Shown here: one piece after another, positions 44,261 to 51,793 of the stretch
How positions within the stretch are numbered: the stretch's first letter is position 1
How the letters are laid out: every line of letters starts with the position of its first letter
Source: Fidelibacterota bacterium
GTDB taxonomy: Bacteria > Fidelibacterota > Marinisomatia > SCGC-AAA003-L08 > TS1B11
Length of the DNA stretch: 64,000 bases
Direction: 5' to 3'
Assembly (NCBI GenBank): GCA_020354025.1
Contig: CP070638.1
Location: 283,897 to 347,896, forward strand
Position numbers and translations under genes: made by a program
Notes under the pieces: generated by a model
Told to the model about the DNA's origin: nothing
Seen by the model: only the letters and a program-made list of their open reading frames with translations
Database searches by the model: none

Positions 44261-44345
44261 GGGTCAGAGTAGTCCCGTCCTAAATCCCGCCACCGGCGGG
44301 GCCGTAGGCGGGAGTGCTGCTGATGTAGGGGCAAGTCCCTTTCTT
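44261..44345 (+). repeat. dispersed intergenic repeat, copy C
   Basis: Starts right after the relic stop codon: GGGTCAGAGTAGTCCCG, then a GC palindrome (CCCGCCACCGGCGGG) that copy A has in shorter form, GTAGGCGGGAGTGCTGCT, and ATGTAGGGGCAAG. The second half (ACCATCCTTTCTGACAC) is missing. Confidence 0.6.
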
Positions 44346-44560
44346 CTGGCGGAGTATCGCTATCCTGTTAGTCTGTTATCGATACTGCTGTTCTGCCTTC
44401 CTGCCCTCCTGTTCTTTTATTTGACGGACTGACGCTATACCGATAAGGCTTTGAGTTGCACTTGTTAATTTAACAACGGCTGCATAACATCTAGATGGCG
44501 GTCAGCCGTGCAGCGAACAGATTATACGGTTCACAAATTCACATCGAATTGGAGGATGAC

Positions 44561-44677
44561 ATGGACTTATTACAGGATATTGGAGTATTATTGGGTGGTA
44601 TAGGGATATTCTTCATGGGACTTGGAGTGCTTCACTGGATGTCAATTCAGGAGGAGAAGAAAAAAAAGAAGGAGTAG
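44561..44677 (+). CDS. 38-residue single-span membrane protein
   Basis: ATG at 44561 preceded by GGAGG at five-base spacing. The product has a short acidic start, one strongly hydrophobic span rich in Gly, Ile, Leu and Phe (about residues 7-28), and a lysine-rich end (EEKKKKKE). This places the C-terminus in the cytoplasm by the positive-inside rule. It is followed about 95 bases later by a strong terminator. The good ribosome site and terminator support a real small-protein gene; function unknown. Confidence 0.6.
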   Translation: MDLLQDIGVLLGGIGIFFMGLGVLHWMSIQEEKKKKKE

Positions 44678-44770
44678 TATCGCAAGTTGACCTTGCCCTA
44701 AAAGCTATACTGGATATTAAGCCAGTATCTGGCCTAGTGAGGCGGTACTGCTGAATTTCGGGGAAGATAT

Positions 44771-44799
44771 AAAGCCTCAGTATTTTCTGAGGCTTTTTT
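44771..44799. terminator. bidirectional intrinsic terminator
   Basis: AAAGCCTCAG and CTGAGGCTTTTTT form a perfect stem with a short AT loop. Both flanks are T-rich when read in their own direction, so it can serve the small plus-strand gene and minus-strand transcription from the tRNA-like sequence. Confidence 0.8.
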
Positions 44800-44800
44800 A

Positions 44801-44876
44801 TACCCCGGACGCGACTCGAACGCGCGACCTATGGTTTAGAAGTACGTTGCTCGCCGAGGAGAGAAAAGACCAATTT
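44801..44876 (-). pseudogene. decayed tRNA-Arg(TCT)-like sequence
   Basis: Read on the minus strand, the 3' part is tRNA-like: anticodon loop CTTCTAA (44836-44842, anticodon TCT), five-base variable loop AGGTC, T-arm GCGCG-TTCGAGT-CGCGT with full pairing, and acceptor strand CCGGGGT with discriminator A at 44801. GAGC, the 3' D-stem strand, is also in place. The 5' half fails: the anticodon stem (ACGTA against ACCAT) and the acceptor stem do not pair. It is therefore a pseudo-tRNA or a 3'-tRNA fragment such as integrases leave. Confidence 0.45.
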
Positions 44877-45023
44877 TGCTATCATTGGACAGTGTTATAG
44901 TGACTCACGTCCGAGATGCAGATAAAGGGCAGCAAAATGGGGCAAGAATTTGACCTATGGGGACCAGTTGGGAATACTTTTGCTGATAGTTGATAATTAC
45001 GAGTAGATTGAGCATAGCACACT

Positions 45024-45611
45024 TCAGCTATTACGTCTCCGCGCGACCATTCGTCGTAGCATGCGTACGAATCCCACAAGGATGTTCATTCTTGTTACTT
45101 TTTTTATATATCGCCGATACTCATCACCGAATTGCTTTATGAGATATGCTTCTTCCTCCTTGCAGCTCATATACAAAGTCGTCGTGCCCAGCACACCCAG
45201 AATCACGAATAACCAGTGAGGATAGAAGAGCATGGTTGTGATGAATATCGCCAGGATTCCGCCTAGGTACTGCGGATGCCTGACTAGGGAATACAACCCG
45301 GAATCAACGAGTTGTGTGGTGTGTACGAATGACTTTCCCTTCGGCACACCACCCCAGCGTGGAAACATGACAATGGGCGCCATGACGAAGACCATACCGA
45401 TAGTCCAAAACACCCACCCCAAGGCAAACAGAACTGGATGGGAGCTCGTTTCCACGATTCCGGTTAGAATCAGAGGATTCAACGGGAAGCAAACTATGTA
45501 TAGTATTGTTGAGAGAATCGTCCAGAGAATCCCTGCTCTGGTGAATTTCCTCTCCGGTAGCCGTTGGTTTCTGACATGTCTGTTATTCGTTGGCAGACTC
45601 CGCTTCCTCAT
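45024..45611 (-). CDS. ICMT/PEMT-like integral membrane methyltransferase
   Basis: A 195-residue membrane protein with about four hydrophobic segments and the family's C-terminal signature: GLYSLVRHPQYLGG near 105 (RHPxY motif) and later EEEAYLIKQFGDEYRRYIKKV near 155. These enzymes methylate lipids or prenylated or thiol substrates using S-adenosylmethionine. Its ATG directly abuts the stop of the NifX-like gene, so it is the last gene of the six-gene metal operon. What it methylates is unknown. Confidence 0.78.
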   Translation of the reverse strand: MRKRSLPTNNRHVRNQRLPERKFTRAGILWTILSTILYIVCFPLNPLILTGIVETSSHPVLFALGWVFWTIGMVFVMAPIVMFPRWGGVPKGKSFVHTTQLVDSGLYSLVRHPQYLGGILAIFITTMLFYPHWLFVILGVLGTTTLYMSCKEEEAYLIKQFGDEYRRYIKKVTRMNILVGFVRMLRRMVARRRNS

Positions 45612-45983
45612 TTAATGCGCACATCCGCGCTCTGGATGGTCTTCGAGCTGACCGTGGAGGTAGGCCTCCACTGCACCTTGAGCGTCGTGCTTATCTGTGA
45701 TAATCGCTTGAATACCAGCGGCCGACAGGTCGTCATACAGCCGTCTACCCATGCCATGAGAGATCACAACAGCACAGTCAGCCAGGGCAGCCAACACGGG
45801 TCCATGTCGGTCAACATAATGGCCGGCGTGTTCCAATCCTCGAGCATGGCCAGTAAATGTATTCTGACGAAACTCCTCGCTTTTTACCTCGTCATTCTCG
45901 ATTTCATAAATCACAAAGCCGCGGGTTCTCCCAAAATGTTGTGAGATCATCATCCCGTCGTCGGATGCTACGGCTACTTTCAT
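45612..45983 (-). CDS. NifX/NafY-type dinitrogenase-cofactor-binding-like protein
   Basis: A 123-residue single-domain protein of the family that binds iron-molybdenum cofactor precursors in nitrogen fixers but is widespread in non-fixers. It starts MKVAVASDDGMMISQHFGRTRGFVIYEIE, followed by HAVVISHGMGRRLYDDL-type features and a His/Cys-containing end (HPERGCAH), consistent with metal or cluster binding. No nitrogenase genes are here. Its start overlaps the zinc-ribbon stop (ATGA), so the two are coupled within the metal-uptake operon. Confidence 0.85.
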   Translation of the reverse strand: MKVAVASDDGMMISQHFGRTRGFVIYEIENDEVKSEEFRQNTFTGHARGLEHAGHYVDRHGPVLAALADCAVVISHGMGRRLYDDLSAAGIQAIITDKHDAQGAVEAYLHGQLEDHPERGCAH

Positions 45984-46177
45984 GGGATATTTTCTCCTTT
46001 TCTTTTTCGTTCCATGAGCTGCTGATGATGAGAGCCTTCCCTCACCATCTTGGCGCCGCACTTGGGGCATGTTTCCTCCCGGCACGGGATTCCGGCTTGG
46101 TGCGGTATCTTTTCACCGCACTTGGTACAGATACAGTACCCCCGCGCACCCATTATCTGGTCAGGTTGTGGGTCCAT
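45980..46177 (-). CDS. small zinc-ribbon protein
   Basis: A 65-residue protein with two CxxC pairs (CTKCGEKIPH and CPKCGAKM) plus an extra PC between them, enough for one four-cysteine metal site. It ends with a His- and Lys-rich tail. Such ribbons are often paired with NifX/NifB-like genes. The stop overlaps the NifX-like start by four bases; the metal permease gene ends 36 bases upstream. A metallochaperone or regulatory role is possible but not shown. Confidence 0.75.
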   Translation of the reverse strand: MDPQPDQIMGARGYCICTKCGEKIPHQAGIPCREETCPKCGAKMVREGSHHQQLMERKRKGENIP

Positions 46178-46213
46178 GTCTTCTCCTTTAATAGTATTAT
46201 TTTTTTCTCGGCT

Positions 46214-47065
46214 CTATTCTGCTCCTACCTCTGGAGAGATGGGCGATGCCATTTGTCGCCGTCCTACCATCCAGTTAAGCAATCCCACCACCGGTACAAT
46301 TAGACTCAAAGTGCAAACAATAGCTGCCCCGGTTGGGAAGTCTAGGGCAACCGAGAGGTACAATCCGATCATACTGGCGGCGACACCCACGCCCCAACCA
46401 AGTAGTAATCGGGATTTGATACTCGTCAATAGAAGCATCGCGCATACCGCTGGTACGATCAAATACGAAAACACTAGGAGAACACCGGCCACAGCGACGG
46501 AGGAAGTGATCATCAGGCCAAACGAAGCATAAAAAAGAAAGTCCCACCACTTGATCGGGATGTTAGCTCTCTGGGCTGCCTTAACATCAGTGGATATGAG
46601 TAAAAACCTGCCCCGGTAGATGTAATGAAACAAACCCACCAGCACTGCAATGACCGCTACCATTATAATTTCGGATACTTTCACGAACAGGATATTTCCA
46701 ACCAACATGTGTTTGATATGCTCGGCTTCCGAGGGTGCATAGTGTAAGACCAGGATTGAGCCTGCGGCCGCAAACGCATAGACAATACCAATAAACGCCT
46801 CCTGAGTGACCCTTTTCTCTTTTAGCCGGGTAAGAGTGAAAATCGTAGCACCAACAATTGCGAACAAAAAAGACACGCCGTATGCGGCGGTACTATGAAG
46901 GTCTAGGCCGAACAGGAACGCAATGAGCGTACCCAGCGCCGCTATTTGGGCCAGGGCTAAATCCACAAAAATAACCTCCCGCTCAACTATGTGGATACCC
47001 AGATAAACCAGAATACCGGTTAATACTAAACATCCTAATAACGGCCATAACATCAGCTCCAGCAT
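46214..47065 (-). CDS. metal ABC transporter permease (ZnuB/MntB type)
   Basis: Inner-membrane permease of 283 aa with about eight hydrophobic segments, for uptake of Zn, Mn or Fe. Marks include VFVDLALAQIAALGTLIAF near 35, GIVYAFAAAGSILVLH, and the later SYLIVPAVCAMLL region near 220, matching the ABC-3 family. The start at 47065 is one base beyond the stop of the binding-protein gene, so they are coupled. No ATP-binding subunit gene lies in this operon, which is odd for the family. Confidence 0.9.
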   Translation of the reverse strand: MLELMLWPLLGCLVLTGILVYLGIHIVEREVIFVDLALAQIAALGTLIAFLFGLDLHSTAAYGVSFLFAIVGATIFTLTRLKEKRVTQEAFIGIVYAFAAAGSILVLHYAPSEAEHIKHMLVGNILFVKVSEIIMVAVIAVLVGLFHYIYRGRFLLISTDVKAAQRANIPIKWWDFLFYASFGLMITSSVAVAGVLLVFSYLIVPAVCAMLLLTSIKSRLLLGWGVGVAASMIGLYLSVALDFPTGAAIVCTLSLIVPVVGLLNWMVGRRQMASPISPEVGAE

Positions 47066-47066
47066 T

Positions 47067-47984
47067 TCAGCCCCCTTGGTCCGAGAACGCCTCAGCCAAT
47101 TGATCGATAATGTAATCGAACAACTCCAGGTAGCTGCTGACTCCCTCTGCACCTACCGAACTAGGCAAAATCAGAATCCTGGCTCCCGTTCGGTCTGCAA
47201 CCTTCTCCGCAATCCTTAGATTGAAATAGGGTTCAATCACGATAACTTTAACCTGTTCTTCTTTCATTTTTTCTATCAATGATGCAATATGTGACGGAGT
47301 GGGCGGTATCCCGGGTTTCGGCTCAACATATTCCACAATTTGTAGGTTGAACCTTTCAGCGAAGTATATCCATGAATTATGGTAGGTGACAATTTTGACA
47401 TTTGCATACATATCCATGATCCGCTGCCATTCATTAATAGCCGAGTCGATCTCAGCAGTGTACCGAAGCAGGTTCTGCTCAAAATATGTTGCCTGAGAAG
47501 GAAGCAGGCGGCTCAGTCTGTCCGCGATATCATCCAAAATGAGGGGGGCGTTTGCCGGGTCAAGCCAGTAATGCGGATTTCCATAGATATGGATATCTCC
47601 CAGGCGCATATCCACCCTGCCGGTAGGAACTTGAAGCTTCTCGATTCGCGCGGATGCATCTATGTAGCCTTCCCCGCTATAAACCACCTTTGAATTTCGC
47701 GCTGCATCGATAATGCCCTGCATCCATAAGTCTAGATCCATTCCGACTCGCACCAGCATGTCCGCTCTCTTGACCTGCATGACCATGGAAGGACGGGGTT
47801 CCACAAGATGCAGATCCTGAGTTCCCATGGATAAGCTTGTTACAGTTACCTTGTCCCCTCCTACAGCTCTCACCATATCGGCCAGGTCGGGGGTAGCAGT
47901 GACTACTCTCAGGATATCAGCAGGTAGACTCCTGATGGGGAAAGCAGCGATCATGAGCACCGTAATAAGTGATGTGCGTGTCAT
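47067..47984 (-). CDS. metal ABC transporter substrate-binding protein (ZnuA/MntC type)
   Basis: Periplasmic metal-binding protein of 305 aa with a signal peptide (1-22). Likely ligands are His in LHLVEPRP near 58, His in YGNPHYWLDP near 137, and His in VTYHNSWIYF near 200, the usual cluster A-I layout, with an acidic fourth ligand expected near 270. It lacks the long His-rich loop of classic ZnuA, so Zn cannot be preferred over Mn or Fe. It is 15 bases downstream of the outer-membrane protein gene. Confidence 0.9.
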   Translation of the reverse strand: MTRTSLITVLMIAAFPIRSLPADILRVVTATPDLADMVRAVGGDKVTVTSLSMGTQDLHLVEPRPSMVMQVKRADMLVRVGMDLDLWMQGIIDAARNSKVVYSGEGYIDASARIEKLQVPTGRVDMRLGDIHIYGNPHYWLDPANAPLILDDIADRLSRLLPSQATYFEQNLLRYTAEIDSAINEWQRIMDMYANVKIVTYHNSWIYFAERFNLQIVEYVEPKPGIPPTPSHIASLIEKMKEEQVKVIVIEPYFNLRIAEKVADRTGARILILPSSVGAEGVSSYLELFDYIIDQLAEAFSDQGG

Positions 47985-47999
47985 CTTGATATTTCCCGA

Positions 48000-49097
48000 T
48001 TATTCCAGCGGGTGGCTGTGGGGGCCGATTCCGAAAATCAGCTGAACGACCGCTTCGTGCATGTTCGCATCAAAGCGATAGCCATACTGGAATCTTACCT
48101 TCGTTGTCTCGGTTAAGTGATTGGTAACCAATGCCGAAAATTTTTGTGATTGTTCTTGATCCAGGAGGGCATTCTCAGCCCAATCATATCGCAGCCCAGC
48201 ATCCCAGTACTTGGTAAAGCGATATCCAAGGAAAGTATAGAAACCCCATCTTGAGATCTCATCGCTGGGTAGCTCCCTCACGAGCTGCAAGAGTTCTCCT
48301 TGGAGTAACAAACGCTGGTAGGTCGATGGCCAGGCCTTGAAGGTGGCGTCGATGCCAATTACTCTGACTTCGTCCTTATGTTCCTGGTAATGCAAGCCTT
48401 GACCGGCTACCCCACTTCCACCGATTTCCAATTCAGAGTTTGTTCCCAACGCAAAAGACGCCCACGCACGGGCTGTGTACACTTCGTGGGCTAGGGCAAA
48501 CTGTTCTCCTTCATCATCGTGCTCGTCATGGTTGATACCACTCTCCACTCGCCACGCGCCGATAGCGAGCTGTAAAAAGAACGGCAGGGGCAGTAAATAA
48601 TCGAGGGAGATTCCCTCACCAACCAATCCATGTTCTCCAAAGAAGTTTGGCAGCACTATCGGCCGGTCAGCGTACGGCACGTGATGCTGATGAAGTTTAT
48701 TGATTTTGCCAAAGTCAACGTGCTTCTTACCGACAATCAGGCTAAACTCTCCCAGGAGGTTCAGGAAACTCGCGTAACCCTCGCATATCTCCACTTCTAC
48801 ATGGTCTCCATGGCGATGGAAGGCGAAAAATGCATCCGCGCGCATTTCCGGATACAAGTATCCTTGAAGGGCAAATTCAATTCCCCTGATCAATATTTTA
48901 TTCCTATTATGGTCGCTTCTGTCATCCGATACTTTAGCGGAGATGTCACCTACTAGACTTACGTCGGGGATATTTTCAGGAACTCCCCTCATTCCAGGGA
49001 GTGGTGTGTCCTGAGGTTCTTCTTGCGCAAACAAGACACATGTCATGAGAAGAGATGACAAGAAGATTCTTGAATAGGACACTGGCGTAACACGCAC
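48000..49097 (-). CDS. outer-membrane protein of the metal-uptake operon
   Basis: A 365-residue exported protein (signal peptide 1-25) with a barrel-like pattern of short alternating strands, ending VQLIFGIGPHSHPLE. It carries several His- and acid-rich stretches (FHRHGDHVEVE near 95, NHDEHDDEGEQF near 188, YQEHKDEVR near 233) that could gather divalent metal at the surface. I infer a porin-like or metal-capture role from these and from its place at the head of the binding-protein/permease operon. No TonB box was seen. It faces two palindromes in the divergent promoter region. Confidence 0.65.
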   Translation of the reverse strand: MRVTPVSYSRIFLSSLLMTCVLFAQEEPQDTPLPGMRGVPENIPDVSLVGDISAKVSDDRSDHNRNKILIRGIEFALQGYLYPEMRADAFFAFHRHGDHVEVEICEGYASFLNLLGEFSLIVGKKHVDFGKINKLHQHHVPYADRPIVLPNFFGEHGLVGEGISLDYLLPLPFFLQLAIGAWRVESGINHDEHDDEGEQFALAHEVYTARAWASFALGTNSELEIGGSGVAGQGLHYQEHKDEVRVIGIDATFKAWPSTYQRLLLQGELLQLVRELPSDEISRWGFYTFLGYRFTKYWDAGLRYDWAENALLDQEQSQKFSALVTNHLTETTKVRFQYGYRFDANMHEAVVQLIFGIGPHSHPLE

Positions 49098-49185
49098 TTG
49101 ATGATCCTCTTGTAGAAATGAATGACCAATTGAATCAATATCTGGATAAATCCGATCTCAGGTCTGGCTCTATTTTCTATTCAGA

Positions 49186-49216
49186 ACACTATAATGTACG
49201 ATGTAACTTATAGTGT
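49186..49216. promoter_or_regulatory. perfect inverted repeat in the divergent metal-operon promoter region
   Basis: ACACTATAA, 13 bases, then TTATAGTGT: nine-base perfect arms. Its position between the divergent outer-membrane protein gene and the XRE-cupin gene suggests an operator, for example for a metal- or XRE-type regulator. The regulator is not identified. Confidence 0.5.
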
Positions 49217-49257
49217 GAATTTAATATCATATGCAAGGATTATTCATGATTAAATTC
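49217..49257. promoter_or_regulatory. second inverted repeat adjacent to the first
   Basis: GAATTTAAT and ATTAAATTC, nine-base perfect arms separated by 23 bases, beginning directly after the first palindrome. It could be a second operator or part of a cruciform. AT-rich arms make chance more likely than for the first. Confidence 0.35.
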
Positions 49258-49324
49258 TCATATCAATTCCAAGATATTTCATTCGGCTGGATTCCATTTA
49301 CTTTGATAAGGATACAATACCCCT

Positions 49325-49918
49325 ATGAATGAACGAACTGCTCCTAATGTTGGGCACATTATTCGGGAGTTAAGGAAACAGCGAGGAATGTCATTACGGA
49401 CACTCGCCAACTATTGTGGTCTCTCAATCAACGCAATCAGCAGGATAGAGCGTGGAGAAAACTCCCCGACTGTTTTGTCCCTACATAAATTGGCAACAGC
49501 ACTTGATGTTCCTATTACTGCCTTGTTCAGGGAAGAGGCCGCAGAGACTGCTATTTTTATTAAGCATGACGAAGGGCTCCGCCACCAGATAGCTGGAATG
49601 GTTATGGAAAGCTTGGGAAGTGGTCTGATCCAACAGCAGCTTGAACCCTTCTTAATTACTGTAGAACCTGGAACCACGCATGACGATAATCCTGTCACAC
49701 ATAATGGTGAAGAATTCGTCTATTGTCTTGAGGGAAGAATGGAGTATTGTGTGGAAGGTCGAGTTTTTCTGATGCAGGCCGGCGATAGTCTCATTTTCAA
49801 AGCTACCCAGCCTCATTACCTGAATAATCCATTCCGGACTCCGGCCAGAGCAATACTTGTTTTTGAGGCCAGTCAGGCTAAGCATCTGCTATATCAGCAC
49901 TCAGGCGATGAGGTCTAG
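49325..49918 (+). CDS. XRE-family regulator with C-terminal cupin
   Basis: A 197-residue transcription factor. Residues 8-62 form a helix-turn-helix of the XRE/HTH_3 type (IRELRKQRGMSLRTLANYCGLSINAISRIERGENSPTVLSLHKLATAL). Residues about 110-185 form a small cupin (HNGEEFVYCLEGRMEYCVEGRVFLMQAGDSLIFKATQPHYLNN) that could bind a metal or small ligand. Proteins of this type commonly repress nearby genes until a ligand binds. It is divergent from the metal-uptake operon and adjacent to two palindromes, so it is a candidate regulator of that operon. Confidence 0.88.
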   Translation: MNERTAPNVGHIIRELRKQRGMSLRTLANYCGLSINAISRIERGENSPTVLSLHKLATALDVPITALFREEAAETAIFIKHDEGLRHQIAGMVMESLGSGLIQQQLEPFLITVEPGTTHDDNPVTHNGEEFVYCLEGRMEYCVEGRVFLMQAGDSLIFKATQPHYLNNPFRTPARAILVFEASQAKHLLYQHSGDEV

Positions 49919-50060
49919 AGGTACGGGGATATGTATTCCTGGGGATTGTGGCAGTGGTCGTGTTGGGGGTATCTTCAGTGGAACTACTAGTCCGCTACCG
50001 GAGAGAATAGCAGGAAAACACAATTGCACCTGCTCAATTGAAGTGTAGTAAAGTGTTCTA

Positions 50061-50624
50061 ATGCCTTTGGCCTTCAAAATAGGTGTCTGGAACGCTTGGA
50101 TATTCATGAGTGTTTTTCTATTGCAAATGCTGGTGGTAATGTTTGCCGACAAGCAGATCTTGAAAAGAACTCACGTCTCGAAAGATGCGAGACGAAACAA
50201 GCTTGATGAATGGGTTGGCGCCCTAGGCAATATGTTCTGGTTAATGGCCATGGCCTATTCTGTTTTTCTCCCATTCCGGCTCGGAACGATCTGGTTTCCT
50301 GTTGGCCTTTGCGTTTTCCTTTTTGGTTTGGCCTTGATGGCGATGGCAACATTCAACTTCATTGCCGCACCGCCCGATAAAGTGATAGTGCGGGGGGCAT
50401 ATCACTTCTCACGACACCCTATGTATCTTGCCACTCTATTTATTTACCTGGGGTGTAGCATTGCTGCTGCTTCGTGGCTATTCCTGTTTATCAGTGTCAT
50501 AAGCGCCTTCTTCTGGCACCGGGAGGCGCTTATCGAAGAAAGATACTGTCTCAAAGCATACGGTAGCGACTACCTTGAATATTTAAACAGGACTCCTCGT
50601 TGGATTGGTGTACCAGAGAAGTAA
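50061..50624 (+). CDS. second ICMT/PEMT-like membrane methyltransferase
   Basis: A 187-residue membrane protein with four to five hydrophobic segments and the signature GAYHFSRHPMYLATLF near 130, followed by EERYCLKAYGSDYLEYLNRTPRW. This is the same superfamily as the gene at 45024-45611, with limited similarity elsewhere. The substrate is unknown. It is followed by a copy of the dispersed repeat, with no partner gene. Confidence 0.78.
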   Translation: MPLAFKIGVWNAWIFMSVFLLQMLVVMFADKQILKRTHVSKDARRNKLDEWVGALGNMFWLMAMAYSVFLPFRLGTIWFPVGLCVFLFGLALMAMATFNFIAAPPDKVIVRGAYHFSRHPMYLATLFIYLGCSIAAASWLFLFISVISAFFWHREALIEERYCLKAYGSDYLEYLNRTPRWIGVPEK

Positions 50625-50629
50625 AGTGC

Positions 50630-50735
50630 ATGATGTTGGGGCGCTGCTGAAGTAGGGAAGTTACCGTCACAAAAACCATCCTTTATGACACTCACTTTTC
50701 CAAGTCATTAAAAGGCGTCATTAAGCTTGCTTGGC
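50630..50735 (+). repeat. dispersed intergenic repeat, copy D
   Basis: GGGGCGCTGCTGAAGTAGGGAAG, then AAAAACCATCCTTTATGACACTCACTTTTCCAAGTCATTAAAAGGCGTC, in two parts. The first half matches copies A to C; the second half matches copies E and F. It joins the two halves of the family. Directly after it comes TTTGCCCTATGGTGACC, a block also echoed near 21.65, 44.95 and 54.35 kb. Confidence 0.6.
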
Positions 50736-50790
50736 GGGTTATGAATTTGCCCTATGGTGACCAATCCTGACCGTCAGGCGCAGCGCTTGG

Positions 50791-51759
50791 TCAGGTTTTG
50801 TTATTATCTTCCACGGAGATGACGACTTTGCCTCGGGCGTGCTCCTCGCTGAGATAGCGCATGGCCTCAGGGACCTCGCTCAGCGGGTACGTCCTGTCGA
50901 TAACCGGCGTGACCTTCCCGGATTCAATGAGCTCCTTCAGAACAACCAGGTCCTCATTCTTCACCGCCGCCATAAACGGGCGTCCCTGCCGGCGCATGAA
51001 CGCTGACAGTATATACGCTTTAAATACATAGCCCATGCCGCCATGGCCGCTGTTGGGTATAATAGTACCCCGGGTAGTTAGCGAGCGTCTAAGGTCGGAG
51101 AACGAACGATTGGCCACATTGTCGAGGATAAGGTCGTAGCGCTGCCCACCTTGCATGAAATCCTCTCGGGTGTAATCAATGACATAGTCTGCGCCGATGG
51201 AACGTACCATATCCACGTTTCTCGTGCTGCAGACGCCGGTCACTTCCGCTCCGAACGACTTGGCGATCTGAACGGCAAACGTGCCCACGCCTCCCGACGC
51301 GCCATTGATCAAGACCTTCTGACCTAGTTGTAGCTTGCCCGCATCGCGCAAACCCTGGAGGGCGGTAATTGCTGCGGTAGGCACTGCCGCGGCCTGCTCG
51401 AACGTGAGGTTGGTTGGTTTAATGGCTAACTGGTCTGCGTCGGCCCTCGCGTACTCGGCGAAAGTGTGGCTGCTCGAGCCGAACACCTCGTCACCCGGCT
51501 GGAACTGCCCAACATTCTTGCCGACCGCCTCAACTTGCCCTGCTAGATCCCATCCAAGAATATAGTTCTTTGGTTTTGGAAACCCGACCATCATACGAAC
51601 GAGCCACGGTGAACCTATCATTGAGAAGTAATCACCTGCGTTAGCGGCTGCCGCATGAACACGCACCAGTACATCATCATCCTTGACCACCGGCTTGTCA
51701 ACCTCGTTGAGTTTAAGGACGTCCGGCGAGCCGTAAGCGTTCTGGACTATTGCCTTCAT
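50791..51759 (-). CDS. zinc-independent MDR-family oxidoreductase (quinone-reductase-like), copy 1
   Basis: A 322-residue NAD(P)H-dependent oxidoreductase of the medium-chain group. The GroES-like domain includes VHAAAANAGDYF near 37, and the Rossmann domain has INGASGGVGTFAVQIAK near 150. The catalytic-zinc ligands of alcohol dehydrogenases are absent, as in quinone-oxidoreductase-like members. It is a close paralogue of the next gene upstream in transcription order, 34 bases away, so the two form a tandem pair. Substrate unknown. Confidence 0.85.
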   Translation of the reverse strand: MKAIVQNAYGSPDVLKLNEVDKPVVKDDDVLVRVHAAAANAGDYFSMIGSPWLVRMMVGFPKPKNYILGWDLAGQVEAVGKNVGQFQPGDEVFGSSSHTFAEYARADADQLAIKPTNLTFEQAAAVPTAAITALQGLRDAGKLQLGQKVLINGASGGVGTFAVQIAKSFGAEVTGVCSTRNVDMVRSIGADYVIDYTREDFMQGGQRYDLILDNVANRSFSDLRRSLTTRGTIIPNSGHGGMGYVFKAYILSAFMRRQGRPFMAAVKNEDLVVLKELIESGKVTPVIDRTYPLSEVPEAMRYLSEEHARGKVVISVEDNNKT

Positions 51760-51793
51760 ATTGATCGCTCCTGATCTGTAAGATTTCCCATTT

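Larger units (their letters stand above)
44150..44560. other. intergenic region with T9SS tail relic and repeat
   Basis: About 410 bases. It holds the relic at 44213-44260 and repeat copy C, both listed, and then apparently non-coding DNA up to the small membrane protein. Confidence 0.5.
44678..45023. other. intergenic region with terminator and tRNA-like relic
   Basis: About 345 bases between the small membrane protein and the minus-strand metal operon's last gene. It holds a bidirectional terminator and a decayed tRNA-Arg-like sequence, both listed. Confidence 0.5.

Noticed and set aside
45612-45983. Nitrogen-fixation locus, because of the NifX-like and NifJ names
   Set aside because: There is no nifHDK or nifENB nearby. 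NifX-like proteins and NifJ-type oxidoreductases are common in non-fixing anaerobes.
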